Assembly (NCBI RefSeq): GCF_024172185.1
Contig: NZ_JAMZEC010000001.1
Span: 6,293,001 to 6,357,000, forward strand
DNA: 64,000 bases
Direction of reading: 5' to 3'
From: Nonomuraea roseoviolacea subsp. carminata
GTDB lineage: Bacteria; Actinomycetota; Actinomycetes; Streptosporangiales; Streptosporangiaceae
Shown piece after piece: positions 34,624-42,342 of this stretch; within the stretch, counting starts at the first letter, position 1; every line of letters begins with the position of its first letter. Both the position numbers and the translations under genes were made by a program. The notes below the pieces were generated by a model. It worked only from the letters and a program-made list of their open reading frames with translations, made no database searches and had not been told where the DNA came from.

Positions 34624-34944
34624 ATGCTTCCGCGTATGATTCTCCCTGATCTGCCCCCGGAGGTGGCGCAAGTCCAGGACATCGCAGGCTTCGCCGCGTT
34701 CCTTGAACTGATGGCCCATGACTTCGCCGCAGATCAGGCTGAATGCGAGCGCGCATGGAACGCGGGGAACAAGTATCACGAGGGCCGATGGGCTCACAGG
34801 TACGTGGGCGATTTCCTGGAGGCCTGGGCAGCGTGGCTACGGAATGGGTGCATCCGAGAAGGAGCCCCGTTCGGAGATGTTGTTGAGCCGTTGACGTGGC
34901 AGAGTATCGCCCTTCAGATTCGGGTCGGCAGCGTGTACGAGTAA
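34624..34944 (+). CDS. DUF7660-like protein
   Basis: A 106-residue acidic protein (MLPRMILPDLPPEVAQVQDI). The blocks AFLELMAHDFAADQ and YVGDFLEAWAAWLRN resemble DUF7660 proteins, which are often found in accessory regions and could be immunity-type proteins. AGGAGG lies eight bases before the ATG. Confidence 0.6.
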   Translation: MLPRMILPDLPPEVAQVQDIAGFAAFLELMAHDFAADQAECERAWNAGNKYHEGRWAHRYVGDFLEAWAAWLRNGCIREGAPFGDVVEPLTWQSIALQIRVGSVYE

Positions 34945-34966
34945 CGCGCAGGCCGGCGTTGCAAAC

Positions 34967-35311
34967 TCACGAATCTTGCTTCATCAGGAGGGCGGCACCT
35001 GTGACGCCGCGCATCAGTTGTACATAGGCGATCAGGCCTGCGATGGCGTCCCGCTCCTCGCTGTGCTCGCGCTGCGCGCTCTCAAGACCCTCCCGCAGAA
35101 TCCGAAGATCCCTGTCCGCGTCCTCAAGGGCGGCGAAGTCCGCTGCGGTCATGTTGCCATCGAGGGTTCTCAGACCTTTCGCGGCGACGAACGGGTCCAG
35201 TAGGAGGACTTCGAAGAAGAGGTCATCCAGTTCCTCTGCCACCGTCGCTTTCGGGAAGGCGCAGGCCGAGAACACGTCGTATACGGTGATCAGTTCTTCT
35301 CTGGCAGTCAA
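34967..35311 (-). CDS. Hypothetical acidic helical protein
   Basis: About 114 residues from a TTG at 35311 (MTAREELITVYDVFSACAFP), with GGAGGGA upstream. The second half is rich in Glu/Asp/Arg and probably helical (ALEDADRDLRILREGLES). The frame is open further upstream, but that part does not look like protein. No family recognised. Confidence 0.5.
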   Translation of the reverse strand: MTAREELITVYDVFSACAFPKATVAEELDDLFFEVLLLDPFVAAKGLRTLDGNMTAADFAALEDADRDLRILREGLESAQREHSEERDAIAGLIAYVQLMRGVTGAALLMKQDS

Positions 35312-35529
35312 GGCGGCATTCCCTCCGGAGCCTGCGCGGGACGATATCCAGGACGGTGACGGTAGCCGCACGGCAACCCTCCGGATACTCGAACACAAAC
35401 CCCTGCACGTCGCCTTGTCCGCCACGTCGAGAGGCTGTCGAGCCGATGAATCTTCGAGCAGCCACGCGGCATGCCGGTATGCGTGTGCAGCGCTTTCGGC
35501 CTGATTCGCTGTCAGGCCGCCTCCATGAC

Positions 35530-35745
35530 TCAAGACTTGGCCCGAGCCCGATAACGCGTGCGGCCGATCACGTTGATGATGGAGACCACGAAGCCGAGTC
35601 CAATGCCGGTCCATAAGTGCCATAACGGCCAGGGCTTGCTGAGGTCTGACAACGCCATGCTCAGGCCTGATGCCGTCCATCCACAGTCGAAGATCGCAAG
35701 AGCTGCGGAGATTTTGAACCAGAGAGATCGCCGATATTCGTCCAT
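35530..35745 (-). CDS. Small two-span membrane protein
   Basis: A 71-residue protein with two hydrophobic helices (about residues 10-30 and 42-60) and a basic C-terminus (RTRYRARAKS). ATG start at 35745. It overlaps the 3' end of the next minus-strand gene by 85 bp in a different frame, so one of the two ends is doubtful. Confidence 0.5.
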   Translation of the reverse strand: MDEYRRSLWFKISAALAIFDCGWTASGLSMALSDLSKPWPLWHLWTGIGLGFVVSIINVIGRTRYRARAKS

Positions 35746-36080
35746 GGGTCAATGTCCCACGAGTCGATCACGGTCAACAAGGACTGGCGTGCTGGGACCC
35801 GTAGGCGGCATCTCAGCGGTCCGGGCAGTCGGCCTGAAGCCATGAGGCGGCGAGTCGTGAGCTCGATGGACTGCTCGTCGCCGTCCCGGATGAACGCCAG
35901 GGAGGCCAGGCAAAGGTCCTTGACGCATCGCCGGCCGTAGAAGTCGTAATGCGCCGGATCGGTGACGAACGAGCGGGCTCCGTCGGGAAGGTTCGCACTG
36001 AGGACGGGGAGCACCGCGAGGTACGGTCCCGGATCGAGTGTCCGCCCCTCTGCGGTGACGCCGATCTTCACGTATTCCAC
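35661..36080 (-). CDS. Hypothetical protein, possibly altered at the C-terminus
   Basis: About 139 residues from GTG 36080 (MEYVKIGVTAEGRTLDPGPY). The segment SFVTDPAHYDFYGRRCVKDL looks well conserved and folded. The last third looks less protein-like and overlaps the small membrane-protein gene, so a frameshift near the 3' end is possible. Function unknown. Confidence 0.5.
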   Translation of the reverse strand: MEYVKIGVTAEGRTLDPGPYLAVLPVLSANLPDGARSFVTDPAHYDFYGRRCVKDLCLASLAFIRDGDEQSIELTTRRLMASGRLPGPLRCRLRVPARQSLLTVIDSWDIDPWTNIGDLSGSKSPQLLRSSTVDGRHQA

Positions 36081-36420
36081 GCTGTGCCCATCACCGGATG
36101 CGTCCGACGTGCCAAACGGGTCTGGATGGAATGGGGGTTCGCTGCACATGCCCCGCCGCGCCGCGCCGCGTCCGTCCCGACGTATGTGACCGCGACGTTC
36201 GCGGCACTCTCCGCCACCCTCATCCTCATGGCGCAGCTCGGCGGCGGCGGCCTCGGCGCACTGCCAGGAGCGGTACGCGCTGCCGCTGAAGGTGTTCGTC
36301 GGAGTCGTGCCCGGCACAACGCGCACGAGGGCCGCAAAAGCAGAGCGACGGCCGGATCAGCCGCAAGAGACCTGGAGCCATATCTCGTCAGCCCCCGCAC
36401 CAGACCCGAGCAGCTGCGGG

Positions 36421-37167
36421 TCATCGAGGCCGGTTGCCCTTCTTTCTCCGGTTGCCCGGAACGCTACGGCTGCTCGGCGCGGCCCGGCGGCCGGAGCCGC
36501 TCTGCGCGGGCTTCGGCGCCTTCCGCTGCGCCGGTTTCTCCACAGCCGGTGCGGGGTTGCGGCCGCGCGAGCTGTTCACCGTCCGGCCGCGGACGATGCC
36601 GATGAAATCCTCCACCAGGTCCGTGGTCGCGTCCGAGGGCCAGGCCAGCGCGACCTGAGACTGCGGCACGTCCGTCAGCGGCCGGTACGTGAGATCTTTG
36701 CGGTGGTGGAGGCGCGCCAGCGACTGCGGGACCAGGAGGAGCCCCGTGCCGGACGCCACCAGCTGGACCGCGTCCGCCGTGGTGGCCGGGCGGGTGAACG
36801 CGGGCAGCCCGGGCCGTTCCGTCCACTCGATGGTGTCGTCCAGCGGATGGAACACCTCGTCGTCGGCCAGGTCGCCGGCGGTCACCTCGTCGGCGGCGGC
36901 CACCGCGTGGTCCTTGGGCACCACGACCACCGTGGTCTCCACGTAGAGGGGGATCACGCTCAGCCCGTCCCGGTCGACCGGGAGCCTGACGAAGGCGGCG
37001 TCGGCGCCGCCGTCCCGGAGGAGCGCCACCGCCTCGGCGGCGGGCACCGCTATCAGGGTGAGCGGCACGTCGGGCATCCTCTCGGTCCAGACGTTCACCC
37101 ATTTCGCGGGTGTCACCCCGGGCACGTACGCCAGCCGGAACGTCCTGCCGGTCTCCCCATCAGTCAC
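36421..37167 (-). CDS. LysR-type substrate-binding domain protein without HTH
   Basis: A 248-residue protein consisting of a LysR ligand-binding domain (FRLAYVPGVTPAKWVNVW through ALAWPSDATTDLVEDFIGIV) and a basic Arg/Lys/Pro-rich tail of about 45 residues. The DNA-binding helix-turn-helix normally before this domain is missing: the GTG start at 37167 leaves no room and there is no upstream frame with an HTH. Divergent from the DUF5997 gene, a frequent actinobacterial pairing that suggests they act together. Confidence 0.8.
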   Translation of the reverse strand: MTDGETGRTFRLAYVPGVTPAKWVNVWTERMPDVPLTLIAVPAAEAVALLRDGGADAAFVRLPVDRDGLSVIPLYVETTVVVVPKDHAVAAADEVTAGDLADDEVFHPLDDTIEWTERPGLPAFTRPATTADAVQLVASGTGLLLVPQSLARLHHRKDLTYRPLTDVPQSQVALAWPSDATTDLVEDFIGIVRGRTVNSSRGRNPAPAVEKPAQRKAPKPAQSGSGRRAAPSSRSVPGNRRKKGNRPR

Positions 37168-37232
37168 TTCCTCAGCGTACCGATGTCGTACCGATGTCCG
37201 GGGAACCCGTTCCGACTGACTACGCTTGGCAC

Positions 37233-37604
37233 ATGACCTCGTCCAAGTCGAAGACCATCCAGACGATGAAGCCCGAGACCGCGGCCAAGAAGCTGGGTGT
37301 CCTCCTCTCGGCCACACCCGCCGAGTTCCAGGACGGTGTGGTCTCCAGGGACGAGCTGAACGAGTTGCAGGCGAAGCCGCCCGCCTGGCTCGTCGATCTG
37401 CGCCGCAACGGCCCCCACCCCAAGCAGGTCGTCGCCGCCAAGCTCAAGGTCTCCATCTCCGGCCTGGCCCGGGGCGGGATCACCGAGCCGCTCACCACCG
37501 CCGAGATCGAGGCGCTGAAGGAGGAGAACCCGGAGTGGCTGGAGCGCGAGCAGGCCATCCAGGCCGAGAATCGCAAGGAAGCCCTCCGCCTCAAGGAACG
37601 CTAG
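37233..37604 (+). CDS. DUF5997 family protein
   Basis: A 123-residue protein (MTSSKSKTIQTMKPETAAKK) recognisable as DUF5997. The middle part (HPKQVVAAKLKVSISGLARG) resembles a DNA-binding helical unit. TACGCT lies six bases before the ATG with no ribosome-binding site, so the mRNA is probably leaderless. The divergent LysR-ligand-domain gene lacks an HTH, so this protein might supply DNA binding (inference). Confidence 0.82.
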   Translation: MTSSKSKTIQTMKPETAAKKLGVLLSATPAEFQDGVVSRDELNELQAKPPAWLVDLRRNGPHPKQVVAAKLKVSISGLARGGITEPLTTAEIEALKEENPEWLEREQAIQAENRKEALRLKER

Positions 37605-37700
37605 CCGGTCACGGCGTCCCCGGTTCCGGACGAGCCCCTGTCGAGTGAGCCGTCCAGGGGCCGTCGTTCGTCGCTGTGCGGAACCGGAGAGCGCACGCAT

Positions 37701-38432
37701 TCACCGCAAGCCGACGTTGCCCGATCTCATCAGTGGTGGCGTGAGAGTCTCGGCCGGTCCGCGGCGGAAGAGGCCGGCCGGGCGGCCGACCTCGGGAAGT
37801 CGTCGTTCGCCGATGGGTACGACGAAGCCGTCCGTTTTCATGACCTTGCGGCGGAAGTTGCTGGGGTCGAGGGGCACTCCCCACACCGCCTCGTAGATCT
37901 GGCGCAGGTCGGCGATGGTGAAGGGCTCCTTGCAGAACGCGGCGGCGATCGTGGTGTGCTCCAACTGGGACCTGGCTCGCTCAAGTCCGTCACGAAGGAT
38001 CTGCTCGTGGTCGAAGGCCAGCGTGACCTGCCCGTGGAGGATGGAGGAGACAGGCGTCCAGTGAGCGGCGGCGGCGTCGGTTCCTGCCTTCGGCGTCGGT
38101 AGATCAGGGCCGAGCGCCAGGTAGGCGATGGAGACGATCCGTCCACGCGGGTCGCGCTCGGGGGCGCCGTAGGCGTGCAGTTGTTCCAGGTGCAGGGTGT
38201 CGCCGACGACTCCGGTCTCTTCTCTCAGCTCCCGCCTCGCGGTCGCGTCCAGCGCCTCGCCGTCGCGGACGAATCCGCCGGGCAAGGCCGCTTCGCCGCG
38301 ATGGGGCATGTTGCCGCGTTCGATCAGCAGGACGTGGAGTCGCCCATCCCGAACGGTGAAGATCACCAAATCCACGGCCACGGCCACGGAGGCGGGCGGG
38401 CGGCGCCCACGCACTGTCTTGCTCATTGCCAT
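37701..38432 (-). CDS. Nudix hydrolase-domain regulator, NrtR-like
   Basis: A 243-residue protein with an N-terminal Nudix domain (box in GGFVRDGEALDATARRELRE then ETGV) and a C-terminal winged-helix-like region (FTIADLRQIYEAVWGVPLDP, NFRRKVMKTDGFV). That architecture defines the NrtR family of ADP-ribose/NAD-responsive repressors. Divergent from the nucleosidase operon across 80 bp that hold a strong promoter and a small inverted repeat, so it may regulate that operon. Confidence 0.85.
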   Translation of the reverse strand: MAMSKTVRGRRPPASVAVAVDLVIFTVRDGRLHVLLIERGNMPHRGEAALPGGFVRDGEALDATARRELREETGVVGDTLHLEQLHAYGAPERDPRGRIVSIAYLALGPDLPTPKAGTDAAAAHWTPVSSILHGQVTLAFDHEQILRDGLERARSQLEHTTIAAAFCKEPFTIADLRQIYEAVWGVPLDPSNFRRKVMKTDGFVVPIGERRLPEVGRPAGLFRRGPAETLTPPLMRSGNVGLR

Positions 38433-38451
38433 ACCTCTATTAAAGGTCCGG

Positions 38452-38480
38452 TTGACTCTAACTAGAGCCGCACTTATGGT
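38452..38480 (+). promoter_or_regulatory. Sigma-70-type promoter of the nucleosidase operon, with inverted repeat
   Basis: TTGACT (38452-38457), a 17-bp spacer and TATGGT (38475-38480): an almost consensus housekeeping promoter. The spacer start overlaps CTCTA-AC-TAGAG (38456-38467), a possible operator. GGAGGG precedes the ATG at 38513. Confidence 0.7.
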
Positions 38481-38512
38481 CAGTCTTACCTGAAGAACTC
38501 ACCGGAGGGCTC

Positions 38513-40225
38513 ATGGCCCAATCGCGCACGGTAGGCCCCGAGAACAGCGCAGGGACGGTTATTCCGAAGGCGACACGGTATCTCTGCGCCGGCGTGTACC
38601 TCGATCGCGAGTTCCGCGAGATGGTCATCCGCCGTGTCTACAACGACTCCCACCACATGGTCGCTCCCTCCTACGGCTTCGATCTCGTTCCGGTTGTCGC
38701 ACACGCCTGGCGGGCGTGGCGCCTGGACACGATCGGCTCGGCACTGGTCATCATCGTTCTCCTGGGTAGCCTCGCATGGGCTCCCGCGGCTGCCACTGTC
38801 GCGGCGGCGCTGTTCGCCCTGTGCTGGTCGGCGACCGTCGCCGTCCGCAACGCGCTGATCGCGGTACCGCTGAAGGCCAAGGAGCGCGCGGACCGGTTCT
38901 TCCACCGCGCCCGCTGGGGTAGTGAGTCGCGCGACCTCGCGGTGCATCTGCGTGCTCTGAAGCTTGCCTGTGTCAGCAGCGGCGTCCTCGTCCTCGCCGT
39001 TCCCATGATCTCCAGCGCGACCGGCGTCCCGCTGGTCTCATTGCTGCAGCAGGCAGCGATCATGGGAATGTCGGTGGTCCTCGTCGTGTGTGGCTGCGCC
39101 GCGGCGCGGCGCCATGCCTTGCACCAGACGGCCAAGGGCAGACTGCCGGCGCCGGACAGCCGCCGGTACCGGACGATCGACGAACAGCAGCGCCATACCT
39201 TCGTCATCTACAGCAGGCCCGCCAAGAAAGAGCCGGCGCCCGGGGACTTCCGCGACATTCTGGCATTCGACGACTCGCACAAGCCGTTCGTCGGGGCCGG
39301 GCGGTTGATCCATCGCTGGAACCCGCCGCTCAACATCCACCTGTTGCAGTTCGGCGAGGGCAGCATGGCGGCCAGGGAATTCGATCCCCTGCCGTTCCAG
39401 GCGCATGAGCTGGTCGCCTATCTGAAGAAGGAGATGCGACGGCTCGACGGGCAGGACGACGCCACCAGCCTTCCCGGCTTCGGCATGTCGGATCGGATCT
39501 ACGTGGCGGAGGCCGATGTCGACGGCAGGCGTGACTGGCTGCAGGGTGAGCGTGCCGAACACGAGATCGAGGACATCATCGATCGGCCGTTCGACCGGTT
39601 CCATCACTTCCTCGAGATCCGTTCCTCCGTGTCCGGCGAGCTCGTCACCACCGTGTTCCTCCGCATCACGGTCAAGGGACGCGCGCTCAGTCTCGACTTC
39701 GCCGCCTGTGCGCTGACCCGCACGCCGGACGAGTACCACGTCCTCGACGAGTACGGCGAGGACGGGCCCACCGCGCTCCTCCGGGCCGCGGTCCGGGCTC
39801 TGGTCGAGCTGCCGGCCGACATCATGCAGGCGTGGCGCCTCTTCCGTGTCCCTTCCGTCCTGCTCGGAGCCTGTCGAGCCCGACGAACCAGAATTCACTA
39901 TCCGAAACGCGGTGTGAAGATCGGACCGAAGCTGAGCGTGCGCGAGGAGAAGCGGGTGTCGTGGGAGTCGGCCCAGCTCGACCGAACCCTCATCTCCGAC
40001 CACGTGAAGCTCATCGAGGATCGTCTGCTGAAGGCGGCCACCGATTTCCTGCGCGAGCACAAGGTCGACATCTCGGAGTTCGAGGAGCGGGCCACCAGCA
40101 TCATCAACACCGGAATCATGAATTTCGGTGAGTCCATCAACGTCAACAACTCCGCGGTCGGCGCCAACGCCATGAGACTCGATCTCCCTGAATCCTTCGG
40201 CCAATCGTCAGGAGGCCACGCATGA
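38513..40225 (+). CDS. Large membrane protein with C-terminal Asn/Gly motif (putative conflict system)
   Basis: A 570-residue protein. A conserved-looking N-terminal segment (ATRYLCAGVYLDREF through APSYGFDLVPVV) is followed by about four membrane helices (roughly 74-90, 91-112, 150-168, 178-197) and a cytoplasmic domain of some 370 residues of unknown fold. The C-terminus (532-554) carries N-T-G-I-M-N-x-G-x-S and S-A-V-G-x-x-A, matching the N-terminus of the next protein. GGAGGG ribosome-binding site; ATGA overlap with the next gene. Proteins of this look occur in actinomycete signalling loci, but the role is unknown. The shared motif suggests homotypic contact with the nucleosidase. Confidence 0.75.
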   Translation: MAQSRTVGPENSAGTVIPKATRYLCAGVYLDREFREMVIRRVYNDSHHMVAPSYGFDLVPVVAHAWRAWRLDTIGSALVIIVLLGSLAWAPAAATVAAALFALCWSATVAVRNALIAVPLKAKERADRFFHRARWGSESRDLAVHLRALKLACVSSGVLVLAVPMISSATGVPLVSLLQQAAIMGMSVVLVVCGCAAARRHALHQTAKGRLPAPDSRRYRTIDEQQRHTFVIYSRPAKKEPAPGDFRDILAFDDSHKPFVGAGRLIHRWNPPLNIHLLQFGEGSMAAREFDPLPFQAHELVAYLKKEMRRLDGQDDATSLPGFGMSDRIYVAEADVDGRRDWLQGERAEHEIEDIIDRPFDRFHHFLEIRSSVSGELVTTVFLRITVKGRALSLDFAACALTRTPDEYHVLDEYGEDGPTALLRAAVRALVELPADIMQAWRLFRVPSVLLGACRARRTRIHYPKRGVKIGPKLSVREEKRVSWESAQLDRTLISDHVKLIEDRLLKAATDFLREHKVDISEFEERATSIINTGIMNFGESINVNNSAVGANAMRLDLPESFGQSSGGHA

Positions 40226-41097
40226 CCAGTCGGTTCGAGAACAGCGGAATAGTCAATCAGGGCGGCTCCATGACCATCAGCGGGACCGCGGTCGGCGACG
40301 GTGCCACAGTCGTCCACCATCATCCCCCGGAGGCCGACATCGGCACGCGGTCGGACGTCGGTGTGATAACAGTCAAGGATTCGGAGGCCCGGGCGGTGAA
40401 GGACGCCCTCGGGCTTGACCGAGAAGTCGTCGGGGGAATTCCCTACTGGCGCGGGAGCGTCGATCACCGAGGCGTGGTCGCCAGGGTGGCGATGATCCGC
40501 TCCCTGCATCAGGGCCAGCGATCCACCATGGCCGCGTTCGAGCACCTCAGGGAAACGTTCCGGCCGGCGGTCGTCGCGCTTGTCGGTATCGGCGGCGGGT
40601 TCCATCCCGACGTCTCGGCGGGCGACGTGGCCATAGGAACGCGGGTCGTTTACTACGACCTTCGAAAGGAAACCGCCGACGGGGTCCAACGCAGAGGTGA
40701 GAACCCGGAGACACCCGCCATAGTGGGAAACTCCGTGAACAGCTTCTTCGTCGACCACGGTGAACCGGCGCGCTTCGAGAGCGAAGGAAGCGGGTTCCAC
40801 GTCATTCCCTGCGTCATCGGGACCGGCGAGGCCGTCATCGCGGACGCCGAGTCCGAGATCAGGAAATATCTGAAGCATTACAACGACAAGGTGTCCGTGG
40901 TCGACATGGAGGCCGGTGGCCTGGCGCAGGCCTTCTTCGAGCGCGGAAACTCATCCGGCATGCGCGGTTGGGTAGTGATTCGCGGCGTCTCCGACCATTC
41001 GGACAAGGACAAGAACGACGCCATGCAGAACACGGCTGCCCGGCATGCGGCCGAGGTGCTGCGGGCGCTGATCCCCTATCTTCCCTGTCACGCCTGA
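40222..41097 (+). CDS. Nucleoside phosphorylase/nucleosidase-fold protein with N-terminal motif
   Basis: A 291-residue protein. Residues 7-29 carry the motif shared with the previous protein's tail (N-S-G-I-V-N-x-G-x-S and T-A-V-G-x-x-A). Residues about 45-285 are a PNP/MTA-SAH-nucleosidase fold: Glu in KDSEARAV, ALVGIGGGF, the catalytic-type Glu in VVDMEAGGLAQ and Asp in IRGVSDHSDKDKND. Such domains act as effectors in bacterial and fungal NLR-like conflict systems, hydrolysing nucleotides or nucleosides. No ATPase domain is fused. Coupled by ATGA; the third gene follows after 12 bp. Confidence 0.85.
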   Translation: MTSRFENSGIVNQGGSMTISGTAVGDGATVVHHHPPEADIGTRSDVGVITVKDSEARAVKDALGLDREVVGGIPYWRGSVDHRGVVARVAMIRSLHQGQRSTMAAFEHLRETFRPAVVALVGIGGGFHPDVSAGDVAIGTRVVYYDLRKETADGVQRRGENPETPAIVGNSVNSFFVDHGEPARFESEGSGFHVIPCVIGTGEAVIADAESEIRKYLKHYNDKVSVVDMEAGGLAQAFFERGNSSGMRGWVVIRGVSDHSDKDKNDAMQNTAARHAAEVLRALIPYLPCHA

Positions 41098-41109
41098 CCC
41101 GGAGTCACG

Positions 41110-41751
41110 ATGGAAGAGTTCGTGATCGGGGTGGTGAGTTCGCTCGCCGCCGCTGGGCTCGCCGTGGTGGGCGGCATGGTCTTGCCGCGTCGGGTGCGCT
41201 CGTGGCCGACCCTGCTTCTCTCCAGAGCGACGGGCCTGGGGGTCTCCCGGGTGCATCCGCGCCAGCGCGTCGCCGCCGCCGATCTCAAGGCGGCACTCGG
41301 CAAAGCCCGGTGGGTACGGGTGCTCGCCGGCCGCGGGAACGAACTCACCCGCGACGGGTTCGCCGCTCTGTGGGACGACGGAGGACGACGTCTGGAGTTC
41401 GTTCATGTGCTGCTTCCCGACACCGATCCTCGCTCCGTGTCGTGGCTGAAGTGGCGCGAGGACGAGATCCGGCGCATCGACCCTGGCTTCGCCCAGGGGA
41501 TGCTGGCCGAGCAGATCGAGCTCAACGCCGGATACGTCAGCGAGGTCGCCGCCGACAGGGACAACATCGAGTTGCGCCGCTACAACCTTCCCCACCTCCA
41601 CCGCATAGTGATCACTGATCACATCGCCTTTCTCACTCTCTACCGCCGGGCGGGCCACGGACGCGACTCGCCCTGCGTGGTAGCGCCTCGCCCCGGCCTC
41701 ATGTACGACTACGCGCTTCAGCTCTTCACCACGGCCTGGGACCATGCCTGA
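41110..41751 (+). CDS. Membrane-anchored protein of unknown function in the nucleosidase operon
   Basis: A 213-residue protein with one N-terminal membrane helix (about residues 5-27) and a soluble domain of roughly 150 residues. The pattern VRVLAGRGNELTRDGFAALW through HRIVITDHIAFLTLY to DYALQLFTTAWDHA vaguely recalls the phospholipase-D-like sensor domains at the end of some regulators, but no complete HKD motif is visible. The ribosome-binding site is CGGAG. Third gene of the operon. Confidence 0.65.
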   Translation: MEEFVIGVVSSLAAAGLAVVGGMVLPRRVRSWPTLLLSRATGLGVSRVHPRQRVAAADLKAALGKARWVRVLAGRGNELTRDGFAALWDDGGRRLEFVHVLLPDTDPRSVSWLKWREDEIRRIDPGFAQGMLAEQIELNAGYVSEVAADRDNIELRRYNLPHLHRIVITDHIAFLTLYRRAGHGRDSPCVVAPRPGLMYDYALQLFTTAWDHA

Positions 41752-41846
41752 AACGCTTCCCTAACCGCGACTCAGGATGGTGAGCAGCCGGCGGAGATTG
41801 TGGGTAAGTGTCCTGCCCGGGATGGCCATGCGGAAGGAGGGGGGAG

Positions 41847-42320
41847 TTGGGCGATCGGGACGCGTCGTTCGCCTGCGCCCGGGCCGCCGCTGGAGCGCTC
41901 TTCTTCGACGCGGAAGGCCGGGTGATGCTCGTGCAGCCGGCCTACAAGGAGCAGCGGGAGATCCCCGGCGGCCATGTCGAACCGGGGGAGACCCCGTACC
42001 AGGCATGCGTGCGCGAAGTGCGCGAAGAGCTCGGGATCGAGCCGGCCATCGGCCGGCTGCTCGTGGTCGACTGGGCGCCCCATCCGGAGCAGGGGGACAA
42101 GATCCTCTTCGTGTTCGACGGTGGTGAGCTGGACGCGGACACGCTCAGGCGGATCACGTTCGCCGACGGCGAGCTCAGCGCGTACGCCTTCCACCCGGCC
42201 GACGAGCTGGAAGACCTGCTGATCGGGCGGCTGGCCCGCCGGGTCAGGGCCGCGCTGACCGCCTGGGAGCTCGGCGAGACCGTCTACCTGGAGCACGGCC
42301 GGGCTGTCGCCGCCGGGTGA
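41847..42320 (+). CDS. Nudix hydrolase
   Basis: A 157-residue Nudix enzyme; the box is in GGHVEPGETPYQACVREVRE then ELGI. The TTG start at 41847 is supported by AGGAGGGGGGAG immediately upstream and the start MGDRDASFACARAAAGALFF. Probably hydrolyses a nucleoside diphosphate derivative; substrate unknown. Convergent with the decarboxylase gene. Confidence 0.85.
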   Translation: MGDRDASFACARAAAGALFFDAEGRVMLVQPAYKEQREIPGGHVEPGETPYQACVREVREELGIEPAIGRLLVVDWAPHPEQGDKILFVFDGGELDADTLRRITFADGELSAYAFHPADELEDLLIGRLARRVRAALTAWELGETVYLEHGRAVAAG

Positions 42321-42342
42321 CGAGCCCGGCGGCGGCCCCGCG

